Origin: Candidatus Avelusimicrobium intestinale
GTDB lineage: Bacteria; Elusimicrobiota; Elusimicrobia; Elusimicrobiales; Elusimicrobiaceae
DNA: 64,000 bases
NCBI GenBank assembly: GCA_902765225.1
Contig: CACWYV010000004.1
Coordinates: 173,411-237,410, forward strand
Direction of reading: 5' to 3'
Position numbers and translations under genes: made by a program. Under the pieces are notes generated by a model, which had not been told where the DNA came from, ran no database searches, and saw only the letters and a list, made by a program, of their open reading frames with translations. Below are positions 35,775 through 46,630 of this stretch, in pieces; the first letter of the stretch is position 1, and every line of letters starts with the position of its first letter.

Positions 35775-35806
35775 AAGAAGGCCGCCTAACTGGCGGCCTT
35801 TCTTCT
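35775..35806 (+). terminator. Terminator after pilin 35235
   Basis: GGCCGCC TAACT GGCGGCC with flanking AGAA/TTTCT. Probably also serves the converging helicase gene. Confidence 0.85.
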
Positions 35807-35816
35807 GTCAATTATT

Positions 35817-37274
35817 TCATCTGTGAGAACGGCGTGAATGGCGAAATTTTTTGTTAACCCGTTTGGGTGCTTGAGACCGGGTACGCAGCTGCCGGGACTG
35901 TTGTAAGGTTTTCTTGCTGGCTCCCACGCGTACTATCCGAAAAGGGGCCTGCTGTTTAGGCGGTAAAGCTGTTTCCGATACCCGGGGCCTTTTGTTAGGC
36001 CGTTCCGTTTCCGCTTTGCCCTGTTTTTTCTCACCCGGCAAATCAGCCAAAACCCGTCCGGTTGAAATAATTTCCGGGGAAAGTAGCGGCTGCTTCTTTG
36101 GACGGCGGTTTCGGCTATGTGCCAACCCTTCTTCCCGTGCTATAAATTTGGGAACAGGCAGCGGTTCTATCGTTTTTTGTACCGTAGAAACAGGCAAAGT
36201 GAAACGAGTCACTTTACAAATCTCGTTCCATTTTTCCTCATCCCCCGCGATAAAGGAAATGGCATTACCCACCGCGCCCGCACGTCCTGTTCGGCCGATT
36301 CGGTGGATATAATCCTGGGGAGATTGAGGCAAATCGTAATTGATTACGTGGGCAATATGGGCCACATCAATTCCGCGCGCCGCCACATCCGTGGCCACCA
36401 ACGTACGCACCGTTTGGTTTTTGAAAAACGCTAATACTTGCCGCCGGCGGTTTTGGCTCAAATCCCCGTGTAACGCATTGGCCTTTTGCCCGTACATCTT
36501 AAGTTGTTGCGCGAGCCGCTGAGCCCCGTGTTTCGTGCGGACAAACACCAGCACCGAACCGTCACGCGTTTTTAATTCATGTAGTAACTGCGGCAATTTT
36601 TCCCGAATATCCAGCCGGACGACTTGTTGGACGACCCGTTCCGCCGCAGACACGACCGAGCCGATTTTCACCCGCAACGGGCTGCGCAACAACTCCCGCG
36701 CCAATTGTTCTACTTCCCCGGGGAGCGTGGCCGAAAATAACCACGTCAGGCGCGGTTGCGGCAATGCAGCCATAATTTGGCGGATATCTTCAATAAATCC
36801 CATATCCAACATCCGGTCCGTTTCATCCAGTACAAGCGTATGCGTACGGCGTAAATCAATGCTTTTACGGAGCAGGTGGTCCTTCACACGGCCCGGCGTC
36901 GCCACAATGACACGCGGCTTACGGCGTAAATCCGCAAATTGTTTGTGGATATTATCCCCTCCAATCACCAAAGCCGCGGGAAGATTTTGCCCCTCTGTTA
37001 GGTGTTGCCATATTTCAAAGGTTTGTTGCGCTAATTCGCGCGTGGGCGATAAGATAAGCGCATTTCCCTCCGGGCGGACCCACAAACGGGCCGCCAACGG
37101 TAACAAAAATGCAAGCGTTTTACCGGTACCCGTTTGGGCCGTTACCAACAAATCTCGTCCATCCAACGCCGCACCGATGGAAGCCGTCTGCACGGGAGTA
37201 GGAGATACAAATCCCTGTGCGGACAAGGCACGCTGTAAAAATTCGGGCAATCTGGAAAAAACCGTTTCGGACAT
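35817..37274 (-). CDS. DEAD-box family RNA helicase (RhlE-like)
   Basis: 485 residues. ATP-dependent RNA unwinding in ribosome assembly or mRNA turnover. Motifs in order: Q-motif GFVSPTPVQ, Walker A AQTGTGKT, PTRELAQQ, VATPGRV, motif II LDETDRMLDMGF (DETD in place of DEAD), SAT, then VLVFVRTKHGAQ, HGDLSQNRR, VATDVAARGIDV and HRIGRTGR. A basic C-terminal tail (RRPKKQ...KKFRHSRRSHR) likely binds RNA. It starts 1 nt after the ABC-F stop, so the two genes are coupled. Confidence 0.93.
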   Translation of the reverse strand: MSETVFSRLPEFLQRALSAQGFVSPTPVQTASIGAALDGRDLLVTAQTGTGKTLAFLLPLAARLWVRPEGNALILSPTRELAQQTFEIWQHLTEGQNLPAALVIGGDNIHKQFADLRRKPRVIVATPGRVKDHLLRKSIDLRRTHTLVLDETDRMLDMGFIEDIRQIMAALPQPRLTWLFSATLPGEVEQLARELLRSPLRVKIGSVVSAAERVVQQVVRLDIREKLPQLLHELKTRDGSVLVFVRTKHGAQRLAQQLKMYGQKANALHGDLSQNRRRQVLAFFKNQTVRTLVATDVAARGIDVAHIAHVINYDLPQSPQDYIHRIGRTGRAGAVGNAISFIAGDEEKWNEICKVTRFTLPVSTVQKTIEPLPVPKFIAREEGLAHSRNRRPKKQPLLSPEIISTGRVLADLPGEKKQGKAETERPNKRPRVSETALPPKQQAPFRIVRVGASKKTLQQSRQLRTRSQAPKRVNKKFRHSRRSHR

Positions 37275-37275
37275 A

Positions 37276-39123
37276 TTAAACCGTTTGGGCGGCCTCACAT
37301 TCTTCATTGAGCCGCAGCCACCTTTCTTCTATATCTTTGAGTTGCGCGTTTAAGAGCGCCAGTTCAATACTGCTGTCGGCCGAGTAAGACGTGAGCAGTT
37401 CCTGCTCCAACGCGGCCTTGCGCAAGGATAATTTAGTCATTTGCTCATCCAGCGCGCGGATTTCCTTCTTAAGCGGTGCGATCCGGGCCCGCCGGGCCGC
37501 TGCCTCTTTGCGGGCGGCTTCCTTGGCGGTTATTTTGTCACTGGCTAAATCGTTGCGGTCATTATTTTTAAGCAGTTGCGCCTTATAATCTTCCAAATCT
37601 CCTCTAAAGATCTGGCATGTACCGTGGCGAACCATCCATAACGTATCACACGTCAGCTCAATCACGTGTAAATCGTGCGTAATCAGCACAACCGCCCCGG
37701 TAAATTCATTGAGGGCTTCCAACAAGGCCTGACGCGAAGGCAAATCCAAATGGTTGGTGGGCTCGTCCAAAATAAGCAGATGAGGCGCTTCTTTAGTGAT
37801 TAAAGCCAGTAATAAACGTGATTTTTCACCGCCGGATAATTTCCCGATAAGAGTATCCGATTTTGCTTTATTTAATCCAAATGCCCCCAGTTGGGCACGG
37901 ATTTCGGTTTCTGTAGCCAAAGGCATCACGGCGGAAAGTTGTTCATACGGAGTTTTTTCCACATCTAATTCTTCGGTTTGGTGTTGGGAAAAATAAGCCA
38001 CTTTCATTTTTTTGGCAAGAGTCATTTTCCCGCTCATCAAAAGTAACCGGTGCGCCAGGATTTTAGCCAGGGTGGATTTTCCGTTCCCATTGGCCCCCAG
38101 TAAAGCGATGCGGTCGTCGGGCTCAATGCGCAAATTTAAACCGGTTAATACGGCCTTCTCCTCGTATCCGGCTACACCGTCTTCCACCGTAACCAATGCA
38201 TTCTGCAACGGCTCCGGCGAGGGAAATTTAAAATGTGTTTCCGGGTCCTTGGGAATTTGCGGTGCGGCTCCCAATTTTTCAATCATTTTAATACGGCTCT
38301 GCGCTTGTTTGGCTTTAGTGGCTTTGTAGCGGAAACGGTCCACAAATGCTTGTAAGTGGGCCACGGTACGTTCGTGCTTGGCAGCGGCCAAACGTGCGCC
38401 CTCTATGGCGGCGGCACGGGTACGTTCATACGTATCATAGTTTCCGTTGTAGAGTTTTAATTGGGCATCTTCCACATGGATGATTTTGTCACACAATTGG
38501 TTTAAAATATGGCGGTCGTGGCTGATGATAAATATAGTTTTATCTACCCGCATGAGGTAATTTTCCAACCACAAAGCCGTTTCCAAATCCAGGTGGTTGG
38601 TAGGCTCGTCTAACAGTAGACAATTAGACGGGGCATACAGGGTGGCGGCTAACGTAGCACGCACTTGCCACCCGCCTGAAAATTCCCGCAGGGGCCGCCC
38701 AAAATCCGCCGGTAAAAAACCAAGCCCGCTTAAAATAGCACTGGCGCGCGCTTGAGCACTGTGAACTCCCAAGAAATCCAACCGGTCAAACACTTCAGCC
38801 ATCCGCTCGCCGGAGATAGCCGGGTTTTCCAATTCTTGTTGCAGGCGGGTCAATTCCTTATCCGCCGCCAATACGTACGGAAGCAGCGGTTGGGAGGGAT
38901 CGGCTATTTCCTGCGCAACGGAAGCTATTTGCGTACTGCGGGAAATTTCAATTTTTCCCCCGTCAGGAGCAAATTTTCCCTCAATCAGTTTAAATAGTGT
39001 ACTTTTGCCGCACCCGTTGGGGCCGACAAGCCCTACCTTTTGCCCGTCCGCAATCATCACGGACGCATCCTCAAACAGGGTGCGCAACCCAAAATGAAAC
39101 GACAACTGCCTAATATCAATCAT
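37276..39123 (-). CDS. ABC-F family ATPase (ribosome-associated)
   Basis: 615 residues, no membrane domain. Two ABC cassettes: Walker A GPNGCGKST (about residue 35) and GANGNGKST (about 343); signatures REFSGGWQVR and LSGGEKSRLL; Walker B LLLDEPTNHLDLETALWLE and LILDEPTNHLDLPSRQALLE. The P-site-tRNA interaction motif linker lies between the cassettes, and a C-terminal coiled coil (about 530-610) is of the Uup/YheS style. ABC-F proteins act on the ribosome to relieve stalling or confer antibiotic protection. First gene of the pair with the DEAD-box helicase. Confidence 0.93.
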   Translation of the reverse strand: MIDIRQLSFHFGLRTLFEDASVMIADGQKVGLVGPNGCGKSTLFKLIEGKFAPDGGKIEISRSTQIASVAQEIADPSQPLLPYVLAADKELTRLQQELENPAISGERMAEVFDRLDFLGVHSAQARASAILSGLGFLPADFGRPLREFSGGWQVRATLAATLYAPSNCLLLDEPTNHLDLETALWLENYLMRVDKTIFIISHDRHILNQLCDKIIHVEDAQLKLYNGNYDTYERTRAAAIEGARLAAAKHERTVAHLQAFVDRFRYKATKAKQAQSRIKMIEKLGAAPQIPKDPETHFKFPSPEPLQNALVTVEDGVAGYEEKAVLTGLNLRIEPDDRIALLGANGNGKSTLAKILAHRLLLMSGKMTLAKKMKVAYFSQHQTEELDVEKTPYEQLSAVMPLATETEIRAQLGAFGLNKAKSDTLIGKLSGGEKSRLLLALITKEAPHLLILDEPTNHLDLPSRQALLEALNEFTGAVVLITHDLHVIELTCDTLWMVRHGTCQIFRGDLEDYKAQLLKNNDRNDLASDKITAKEAARKEAAARRARIAPLKKEIRALDEQMTKLSLRKAALEQELLTSYSADSSIELALLNAQLKDIEERWLRLNEECEAAQTV

Positions 39124-39222
39124 ACGATATATATATTTTACTAAATATCCTACTTTGTTAGACGGAAAAACCGTCTAATTCACCCCCCGCTTGAAATTTG
39201 ATAAAATAGAGTTGGAGTATTT

Positions 39223-40377
39223 ATGACCCGCGAATTTTTATCCCTGGATTTTTATGGTGGTTATCTGGTAGCTGCGTTGGCCGTATGGGACGAGCAGACC
39301 CAGTCCTTGCGCTTGCGTCACGGGGTCAACCAGTACAGTCCGTCGTTTTGTGGGGCGCTAGTGCGAGATATGGACGGCGCACGGCGGGAATTAACCACCG
39401 TATTTGAAGAGATTTCGGATTATGCATCCGGGCAACCGGAAGTCATTATCGGGCTAAGGGGACATTTTTTATCGTTTAAACGTGCCAGCGGGTTTGAATC
39501 GGTTTCTACCCGCAACCGGATTATCGGGCAGCACGAAATACAGGCCGCGTTGAATAATTCCGTACCGAGCCGCTTAAACCCGGCGTTGGAAGTAGTGGAT
39601 ATTTTACCGCAATCCTATACGATTGACGGCAACACGGGTATTATTAACCCGCGCGGAATGGCCGGATTTACGTTGGAAGCGGAAACTTTTTTATCCCTCG
39701 CACTGACTACCCATTTACACACGTTGACCCGGGTATTAAACGACTGCGGGTGTAACGAATATCAAGTGTTGCCTTCCGTAATTGCGCAGGGTGAAACACT
39801 GCTGGGCGAAAATGAGAAGCAAGCCGGGGCACTTTTGTTGGACATTGGCCCGGCGACGTCTTCCGCGGTGATGTATTATCAGGGGGCTTTGGTAGAGGCG
39901 TGGGAAATTTCGTTCGGGCAAAACCGTCTGGTGCAAGCCCTGGCCGATTTACTGCAAAATGACGAAGCTTCCGCCCGGGAAGAATTGAAAAAATATGAGC
40001 CGGGCAGCGACGAAATGATAGACGAAATCTTGGAAGAAGCCGCTAACGGTTTGGTGACGGCCTTAAAAAAAGAATTTTTACAATCGTTGCTTTTCATTCA
40101 ACACCCGCCGTATCATTTGGTTTTGTGCGGTACAGCGGCCGACAAAAACCTGTTAAAAACGTGTAAAAAAGTGCTGAATGTACGCAAGGCGCGGCTGTCC
40201 GCGGTGGACGACCTGTGGGCCGACACCAACGCGGCAGACAGCCCGGCGTATGACGGTGCCTTGGCACTCGTCAGCCATACCCTGCTGCGCGAACATGATG
40301 CTTGGGGATCTATTGCTAAACCGACGGGTGTTCTGTCCGGGTTGCTCACCAAACTGGGGTTAAACGAACTGTTTTAA
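39223..40377 (+). CDS. FtsA-like actin-fold protein (divergent)
   Basis: 384 residues. FtsA-type layout: N-terminal phosphate-1 region (SLDFYGGYLVAALAV), an SHS2-like middle, then NDCGCNEYQVLPSVIAQGET and GALLLDIGPATSSAVMYYQG, matching the FtsA block that normally reads VDIGGGTT. The phosphate-2 loop is thus altered (DIGPATS). C-terminal GLLTKLGLNELF may be a membrane or partner tail. FtsA tethers the FtsZ ring; no ftsZ or ftsQ lies nearby, so a specialised paralogue (or PilM-like protein) is possible. GGAG precedes the ATG. Confidence 0.7.
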   Translation: MTREFLSLDFYGGYLVAALAVWDEQTQSLRLRHGVNQYSPSFCGALVRDMDGARRELTTVFEEISDYASGQPEVIIGLRGHFLSFKRASGFESVSTRNRIIGQHEIQAALNNSVPSRLNPALEVVDILPQSYTIDGNTGIINPRGMAGFTLEAETFLSLALTTHLHTLTRVLNDCGCNEYQVLPSVIAQGETLLGENEKQAGALLLDIGPATSSAVMYYQGALVEAWEISFGQNRLVQALADLLQNDEASAREELKKYEPGSDEMIDEILEEAANGLVTALKKEFLQSLLFIQHPPYHLVLCGTAADKNLLKTCKKVLNVRKARLSAVDDLWADTNAADSPAYDGALALVSHTLLREHDAWGSIAKPTGVLSGLLTKLGLNELF

Positions 40378-40480
40378 CGCGTTTTGTTGTTACCCCGGAC
40401 CTCTTATCTACCTGACAATTTTTATCGCACGCAATAACGCCTTTTTTATGATTTAGGGTCTCACATCCTTTTATCACGAT

Positions 40481-40507
40481 GAGATCCTGAATCCAGTTCA
40501 GGATGAC
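40481..40507. repeat. REP-like palindrome, copy D (partial)
   Basis: GAGATCCTGAATCCAGTTCA...GGATGAC corresponds to the right arm of the palindromes at 12204-13346. The left arm is decayed (TCACATCC near 40461). It lies between the FtsA-like gene and the terminator of the 1406-residue protein. Confidence 0.65.
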
Positions 40508-40518
40508 GGCATAGGGAC

Positions 40519-40551
40519 AAAAAACTCCCCGGGGGAAATCCCCGGGGAGTA
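40519..40551 (-). terminator. Terminator of the collagen-like protein gene
   Basis: ACTCCCCGGGG / CCCCGGGGAGT 11-bp stem, then TTTTTTG on the minus strand. Confidence 0.92.
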
Positions 40552-40574
40552 AATTCCAATCTGAACGAAGACGA

Positions 40575-43500
40575 TTATTTCTCGCTTCCTGCTTCTTCTT
40601 CGTCCGGATTATCGGCCCCTTCTTGAGCATCCAACTGAGACTCTTTGTAGCGGCGACCGCACTTAATAACGTCACCGTTAGAAGGTTTAGCCGTTGTACC
40701 GTTCGTACAGACCATACCTACGTATTCCAACGCATCGGCTACTTTCATATTACCGTCTAATCCGCAGGAATCCGTCTTGTTAAAGATATTTCTGTAGGCC
40801 TTGACGTAATTGAGGCGGTTATAGTCGTCAATTGTACCGTTGTTAGAAATACCGGCCCGCTTCAATTCTTCTTTTGAAATGGACGTAATCCGTTTGAAAC
40901 CCGCCGCTTTTCCGATGGCAGCTAACGAGTATCCTCCCCGTTTATTGGTCCATTCTTTGTCTTTATCATACAAAGCCTTTCCATCCCCTTGCAACGCTTG
41001 GATAAACGGCGTTCTTCCGTCAGGCCCCACCGGGCCTTTGCCGTTTTTCAAGTCGGCTGCCGAGGAACCTTGTAAATCTCCGTCCTGGAGGTGGTTCCAG
41101 TTGTAGTGGCCGTAGTGGTAGGCATTCTTCACGGGTGCTTTGTCTTTACCCGCAGAACATCCCACAAAGCGCACGTCTTGCGCACCGGTATCGGTTTTGG
41201 CCGCCGGGAAGTACGAAGAATCTTCCCCAATGTAGGCGGCAAACGCACCGAACTGGTTAGATTTGGCTTTATAGTGCGGATCTCTGGCGTGCGTACCTAT
41301 AGTTTTACCCAAGGCGCACACGACGTTTACCGGCACCTCTTGCACACCGATAGATTGTGCAATTTCCATAGCATCCACCAAGTTGGCTACCGTTACTTTC
41401 TGCACGGTTTGTAACTCAACAGTTTGAGCCAATTGGTTGGCTTTTGCAACGACGTCGTCCACATACGCTTTAACAGCTGCCTGATCAAATGTAGCTCTAT
41501 TTTGTATTGTATCCAACGTACATTCGCTATTTTTATCCGTTAAGAACTTAGGCGCTTGCTGTTTGGCTTCTTGCTTAAGTGCCGCCAATTCTTCGTCACT
41601 CGGCCAGTTAGCACCGGCACCGCCATTGGCTCCGTTAGCACCGGGTCTTCCGTCGGCAGCATTCGCGCCATTCGCACCAGGTTGTCCGTTAGCACCAGGG
41701 GCACCATTGCCGCCGGCTCCACCGGGGCCGCCGTTACCACCGACTCCACCGTTGCCGCCAATGCCACCATTACCGCCAACCCCACCGGGGCCACCGTTAC
41801 CACCGGGGTATCCGTCGGCAGCATTCGCGCCATTAGCACCAGGGGCGCCGTTACCACCAGCCCCACCGGGGCCGCCGTTGCCACCAATGCCACCATTACC
41901 GCCAGCTCCGCCGGCACCACCGGGGCCACCATTAGCACCGTTTGCGCCATTGGCACCGGGGTAACCGTCGCTTCCGTTGTACGGAACGACCATTTCGGCT
42001 CTTTCGGGCCATTTCTGGGTTATTTGCGGCAACGTTCCTGCCAACGTAATTAATTCCGGTTTGCGGGGACCTGTCGCTTGTTGCGCTTCCTTCTCCGCCG
42101 GTCCCTGATCCGTTGGCACTGGTACATCACGCCCGGATGGCGCTACTGTCTGCAACCCATTCTGGGTGTTACCCGAAATTTTTTCTACGGGAGTATTATT
42201 GGTTTTCGGGTCATGCTTTTGGTTGTTTGCCGGCTCATCCGTGAAACCAATGTTACCATTTGCATCACCGCCGTCGTAGTACACGCACGTAGCCGTACTT
42301 ACGACTTCGCCGGGTTTCTCTTGGCCTTGTCCGTCGGGTAATAGACCCTCGTTACATTTACCCAAGTTGATATTTTTGGAATCCACTTGATTCACATAAT
42401 CTTTGGGGCATTGGCGGATTTCCCACGTAATCCAAACACGTTTATTGGGGCTGATTTCACCGGAAGATTTTGTCTTATCGGCCCCCACATTACCGGTCAA
42501 TGTAGCCAGGTCATGCCGTGCCAGTACCTGAAATTTACCTTCTTTTTTCTCCGGCAACAGGAACGGGGACATATCGCTACCATACCCGAAGTAATCTTTA
42601 CCAAAATGAGCCGACTTTCCTGTTTCCGGGCCTTTCCACGTATAACTCACCGGGATATTGTTATACAACGGTATCTGGAACCACTGGTTCGTGGCAGAAG
42701 ACATTTCCCGCTTAGAACCGTCGGTAATTGTCGGGTCGTCCCCGTGTACATTGTAGCTCACCATGAACCGTCCACGAATATCTTGATACGTGGTAGCCTT
42801 TCCTAACATCCCCGGGAACTCCAAGTGAGCGTATGGAACGGTTTTACCGTTAATGGTATGCGCCGAACCCGTCCCATCATACACAGCCCCGTATTCGCAC
42901 TTAATTTGCGCTAACGGATACTGGCAACGAATACTGGTTGCCCAACCCTTGCCTTCTTTAGTAAACTTCTTCCTTTTGTCCACATACATCTCAGAAGATT
43001 CACCATCAGCTGACACCAGTTGTACCAGACCACCGTTGCGGACATACTCCATCATTTCGTCATATTTTTTGCCCCGCATGGTGTACATTATATCAACCAG
43101 TTCTTCTCCCGTTATTTTACGGCCCAAGATCCAATCCTCTTTATGTTGTTTATCCTTCCGGATAGCAACGCTTTCCACAAAAAGCGGAATACCTTTCACC
43201 TCGTGCTCTGCAAATAAGACATTCACTTCATTAAGGGTCAACGTGTCTCCGGCAGTAATATACAAAATATCCAACATATCTTCTTGTTCTACTTTGCTGG
43301 ATTTGTAATATTCTTCCAACGAAGACGCATTCACACCGACCACGTAGGTAAATGTTTGCCAATTATCCAACTTACCAGAACTAAATGGTGCTTGGTATAG
43401 ACCTTCCTTTCCAAAGGTCTCACAAGTCGCCCCATCGAACTCTCCGTTTCCACGGGCGAACCACTTACGTATTGAATTCCAAGAGCCACCCATACAATTA

Positions 43501-44795
43501 AAGCGGACTCCAACGAAACCAGCAGCCTCTGTTGCCTCTTTCCAATCATGTTCACCACATTGTTTCCACTCCTTCTTTCCGACGGCATCAAGAACATCCT
43601 TTCGGTTATTTTTACAGTGCTGTTTATCAAAAGGCAACTTAGATAACTTAGCATTCGCTTTCCAGTCGTTCTCATCCATACCACAACATTCAGGACCAGA
43701 ACCACCAGAACCAAAGAAGGAATCAACATCTCCTGAATCACTACCGAAAAAAGCACAAAGCCCCAGTTTAATAAGGCCATCTAAGATAGCATCATTAACT
43801 TTCCACATGGCATCAAACCGTTTTTGCCACCGGGCTTGGGAGCGGGTTTTCATCAAGTCCCACCACCACGGCTCTTTCATGTTGTAGGCAAAATTGCGCT
43901 CCATCCGGCCGTTACCGCCGCCGGGGCCGCCCAAATTGGCACCCATAATACCGCCAATGCGGCCCGGTTCCACGGGCTTCATTTGCGCGTCCATTAACGC
44001 CTGCATGGCATTGCCTTTGGACATGGCGTTTTTAGAACGACGCGCCTCGGCCGCCGCACCTTGCCCGAAAGCAGACCGGGACGGTTTACCCGCCACCGTT
44101 AACGGTTGCAACGATACCGGCTTGGGGCTGGTTGTCGGCCGTTCGCCGCGGACTCTTTGTGCCGCATTCTTTAAGCCGCCGCCCCACATACCAATATTTA
44201 ACCGGCCACCGCCGCGCCCGGCTAAGCCCGCTCCGCGCAGGTTGCCGATTTTGGTAGAAGCACGACGAAACGCCGCACGCGTTTGCGCAGGCGCTTGTTT
44301 GCGGTATCTATAAATGTTGGTATTGTTGATTTCTTCGTCCGCTTCGGTACGTTTGAAAGAAGCCGCATTATCTAAACCGCTGCGGTAGATAGAACTATCT
44401 TCTTCCTCTTCTTCTTTTTCGTCCCCTAAGCCCACGATTAAGTCCAACGCATCCCGTCCGGACAATTGGGAAATTTGGTCATCCGGGTTACCGGTATAAT
44501 CAAAACCGGAACGATCCGGATTGAAAACATCCTCGTAGTCGGGAGTGATAAGAGTAGCGTCATCACTTACGCGGCCGCTGTACTTATACAAAAACGGCAG
44601 TAAGAGAAGTGCCACAATCGCCGCAATAAAGAATGGCGCATCCCGTCTAGTCCTCTCAAAAAGAGTCTGCCGGGGTTTACCGTCGCTCCCGATTTTGGAG
44701 GAAATACGGTTCACGAAAGATTTCAAAACAGGTCGTTTACTGTTTTTAATCTTATCGCTAAAGGTAAAACTATCCTTCTTTTTTTCCTCTGGCAT
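40575..44795 (-). CDS. 1406-residue membrane-anchored protein with collagen-like Gly-X-Y block
   Basis: Cytoplasmic N-terminus (1-53, basic), one transmembrane helix (about 54-72), then a very long extracytoplasmic part. Residues about 75-330 are low-complexity ([14 protein letters not shown]). Residues about 345-480 form a Cys-rich region ([18 protein letters not shown]). A mixed alpha/beta region (about 480-880) follows. Residues about 942-1063 are roughly 40 collagen-like triplets ([20 protein letters not shown] and similar, interrupted by AAD). The last 340 residues are globular with more cysteines and an acidic tail. Not recognised as a known family. AGGAGG precedes the ATG. It has its own promoter and terminator but sits at the end of a same-strand cluster of related envelope proteins. 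Confidence 0.85.
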   Translation of the reverse strand: MPEEKKKDSFTFSDKIKNSKRPVLKSFVNRISSKIGSDGKPRQTLFERTRRDAPFFIAAIVALLLLPFLYKYSGRVSDDATLITPDYEDVFNPDRSGFDYTGNPDDQISQLSGRDALDLIVGLGDEKEEEEEDSSIYRSGLDNAASFKRTEADEEINNTNIYRYRKQAPAQTRAAFRRASTKIGNLRGAGLAGRGGGRLNIGMWGGGLKNAAQRVRGERPTTSPKPVSLQPLTVAGKPSRSAFGQGAAAEARRSKNAMSKGNAMQALMDAQMKPVEPGRIGGIMGANLGGPGGGNGRMERNFAYNMKEPWWWDLMKTRSQARWQKRFDAMWKVNDAILDGLIKLGLCAFFGSDSGDVDSFFGSGGSGPECCGMDENDWKANAKLSKLPFDKQHCKNNRKDVLDAVGKKEWKQCGEHDWKEATEAAGFVGVRFNCMGGSWNSIRKWFARGNGEFDGATCETFGKEGLYQAPFSSGKLDNWQTFTYVVGVNASSLEEYYKSSKVEQEDMLDILYITAGDTLTLNEVNVLFAEHEVKGIPLFVESVAIRKDKQHKEDWILGRKITGEELVDIMYTMRGKKYDEMMEYVRNGGLVQLVSADGESSEMYVDKRKKFTKEGKGWATSIRCQYPLAQIKCEYGAVYDGTGSAHTINGKTVPYAHLEFPGMLGKATTYQDIRGRFMVSYNVHGDDPTITDGSKREMSSATNQWFQIPLYNNIPVSYTWKGPETGKSAHFGKDYFGYGSDMSPFLLPEKKEGKFQVLARHDLATLTGNVGADKTKSSGEISPNKRVWITWEIRQCPKDYVNQVDSKNINLGKCNEGLLPDGQGQEKPGEVVSTATCVYYDGGDANGNIGFTDEPANNQKHDPKTNNTPVEKISGNTQNGLQTVAPSGRDVPVPTDQGPAEKEAQQATGPRKPELITLAGTLPQITQKWPERAEMVVPYNGSDGYPGANGANGANGGPGGAGGAGGNGGIGGNGGPGGAGGNGAPGANGANAADGYPGGNGGPGGVGGNGGIGGNGGVGGNGGPGGAGGNGAPGANGQPGANGANAADGRPGANGANGGAGANWPSDEELAALKQEAKQQAPKFLTDKNSECTLDTIQNRATFDQAAVKAYVDDVVAKANQLAQTVELQTVQKVTVANLVDAMEIAQSIGVQEVPVNVVCALGKTIGTHARDPHYKAKSNQFGAFAAYIGEDSSYFPAAKTDTGAQDVRFVGCSAGKDKAPVKNAYHYGHYNWNHLQDGDLQGSSAADLKNGKGPVGPDGRTPFIQALQGDGKALYDKDKEWTNKRGGYSLAAIGKAAGFKRITSISKEELKRAGISNNGTIDDYNRLNYVKAYRNIFNKTDSCGLDGNMKVADALEYVGMVCTNGTTAKPSNGDVIKCGRRYKESQLDAQEGADNPDEEEAGSEK

Positions 44796-44968
44796 AAATG
44801 CCTCCTGTTAAAATAAAAACTGCTTGCTCGGGGTTTCCCCCGGGGTACGGTACCTGTTCTATTCGGTACGCGGACCCGTTTTTACATCATTTCCATAATA
44901 AAAAGTTCGCTGTTCAGAGATGGTCCCCCACTCTGTAACAACTTGCTTTGATGATACGTCCTACTAAT
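44796..44968 (-). promoter_or_regulatory. Structured 5' leader of the collagen-like gene
   Basis: About 165 nt between the -10 box and the ATG. It contains pairable segments (CAGAG...CTCTG around 44917-44937; a GGTACC/CCCCGGGG-rich block near 44838-44862) before the AGGAGG. Not matched to a riboswitch class I know. Confidence 0.35.
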
Positions 44969-44996
44969 ATTATAACACTTTTTTTCATTTTTTCAA
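44969..44996 (-). promoter_or_regulatory. Sigma70 promoter of the collagen-like gene
   Basis: On the minus strand TTGAAA (44991-44996), 16-nt spacer, TATAAT (44969-44974). Confidence 0.75.
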
Positions 44997-45017
44997 GGGG
45001 TAATTTTATAGTTTTGT

Positions 45018-46574
45018 TTATTCCGACATGGTTTCATCCAAATTCATACTCTTACCCCAATCAACATCCGGAAAATATCCCGAGTCAAAAGCACCGCCTT
45101 CGTCGTAAAAAGTATGATACACATCCCCCTCCAGCTCTGCGCCGTTCCAAGGATGGCCGTCGTCGTCGGTAAATACCTGCTTGGATGTTTGAGCGTTGAC
45201 CCTGGCAATACAGTCCAAATTTCCTTCGCAAGCTTGTTTTTGCTTGTTGCACCATTGTTGAAATCCATTATAATAACCGCTTAGATTGGTAGGTGGGATG
45301 CATTGCCGTTCATGCAAGGTGACGGACAAACTGGCACAGTCACGCTTCATTTGAGAGTAGGCACTTCCCATTTGACTGCACAAGGTTCCCAGTCTGTTCA
45401 ATGCGTTTGGAAAGTTTTCACTCTCAGCATCACTACAAGTGGCGGGAAAAGACGTTTCATGCGTCGTATTGTCATACACTTCATTGATAGCATCCACGAC
45501 ATCCTTATAGTCCGGCATAGCGTTACTGGCGGCGTCCAACGCGTTAATACATTGCTCATCCATATCCAACGACTGCTGCAAGCGGTCCATATCCGCTTCC
45601 AACTCGTCGGAATTGATGGCCACACCCGAAAACCCGACCGCCGTAAACACGGAACGGGGTAATTCCGCTCCGTCAAAACAGGTAGAAGCCAATGTCTTTT
45701 TGAGAACTTTATTAGGGGTACGGCGGGAAACACGCCCCACCAACCACGCAAAATACATATCCCGTTTCGCTTGCGAATCACCGATATTACGCACATCTCC
45801 CACTTGATAAGCCAGGGTGCGGGATTTATCCAATTTCTTAACGATGGCTTCCAACTGCGGGTCGGACATAGCGGCCCGGTTGAGCGTACGGTCCAGCCAA
45901 TCAATTTTAGGATTAACGGCGGAAATGCGTTGCCCGGCTAATTTTTTCAACATTTTGATAGAGGTATTCCAATCGTTCTTGCCGGGTTTAATAAGGGAAG
46001 CGTCTTCTCCGTTGAATAAATCTGTACCGGCGGCCCGGTTGGACTCCGTATTGGCGACGGCATTATCCTTTTTTAAACGGCGGGTAGGGTCCGACTCTTT
46101 GGTACCGGGAACTGTTTTATACGAGCCGGAAATAGGTTGACCGTTGGCTGCGTAACGCAGTAAGCGTAAATCGGCAGACATACCGTCGGCCGATAATTCC
46201 CCCGGCCGCCGGCGGCCTGCCAAGATAGCTTCGTCGGGGTTACTACTGCCAAAGACGGCAATTTCGTCGGGGTTGGGCAATTCCCCGCGTTGGATTTTGG
46301 CGTGCTCATTCCACGAAAATAACGCTTTTAAAAAAGAGATTTTGCCGGCTTCCCGGGGAGAATACCCCATAGCATACGCCAGCGAACGTAACAGCGGAAT
46401 TTTACCGACGGGAACAATTCCCCCAAACACAATTACCAACAAAGCCACGAATGTCCACAACCAAGCTTTTTTGGAATGTGCTAACCGCCCAAATAGCACA
46501 AGCACCCACGCCACCAAACGTGCAAAAAACGGGCGACGGGGAGACGGTGAATTGGAATTGGGCGAATCGTTCAT
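45018..46574 (-). CDS. Membrane-anchored Cys-rich envelope protein
   Basis: 518 residues. Basic N-terminus, two closely spaced hydrophobic segments (about 17-30 and 37-55), then an extracytoplasmic region. Roughly residues 90-200 look disordered (RRRPGELSADGMSADLRLLR). Residues about 215-400 are helical and charged. The C-terminal ~130 residues carry many cysteines (NALNRLGTLCSQMGSAYSQM, then QWCNKQKQACEGNLDCIARV), probably disulfide-bonded. Not recognised. AGGAG 7 nt before the ATG. Last gene of the five-gene unit starting at 51173. Confidence 0.8.
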   Translation of the reverse strand: MNDSPNSNSPSPRRPFFARLVAWVLVLFGRLAHSKKAWLWTFVALLVIVFGGIVPVGKIPLLRSLAYAMGYSPREAGKISFLKALFSWNEHAKIQRGELPNPDEIAVFGSSNPDEAILAGRRRPGELSADGMSADLRLLRYAANGQPISGSYKTVPGTKESDPTRRLKKDNAVANTESNRAAGTDLFNGEDASLIKPGKNDWNTSIKMLKKLAGQRISAVNPKIDWLDRTLNRAAMSDPQLEAIVKKLDKSRTLAYQVGDVRNIGDSQAKRDMYFAWLVGRVSRRTPNKVLKKTLASTCFDGAELPRSVFTAVGFSGVAINSDELEADMDRLQQSLDMDEQCINALDAASNAMPDYKDVVDAINEVYDNTTHETSFPATCSDAESENFPNALNRLGTLCSQMGSAYSQMKRDCASLSVTLHERQCIPPTNLSGYYNGFQQWCNKQKQACEGNLDCIARVNAQTSKQVFTDDDGHPWNGAELEGDVYHTFYDEGGAFDSGYFPDVDWGKSMNLDETMSE

Positions 46575-46630
46575 AAAGGACTCCTAAAGCACAAAGGCAG
46601 AGGGGAACAGAATCCCCTCTGCCGGAAAAA

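Noticed and set aside
36535..37353. 272-residue plus-strand ORF
   Set aside because: Antisense to the DEAD-box helicase with no protein-like pattern.
41563..41964. Pro-rich plus-strand ORF ([14 protein letters not shown] type)
   Set aside because: It is the complement of the collagen-like Gly-X-Y codons of the minus-strand gene.
43331..43780. 149-residue minus-strand ORF
   Set aside because: Alternative frame inside the 1406-residue gene, with no ribosome site.
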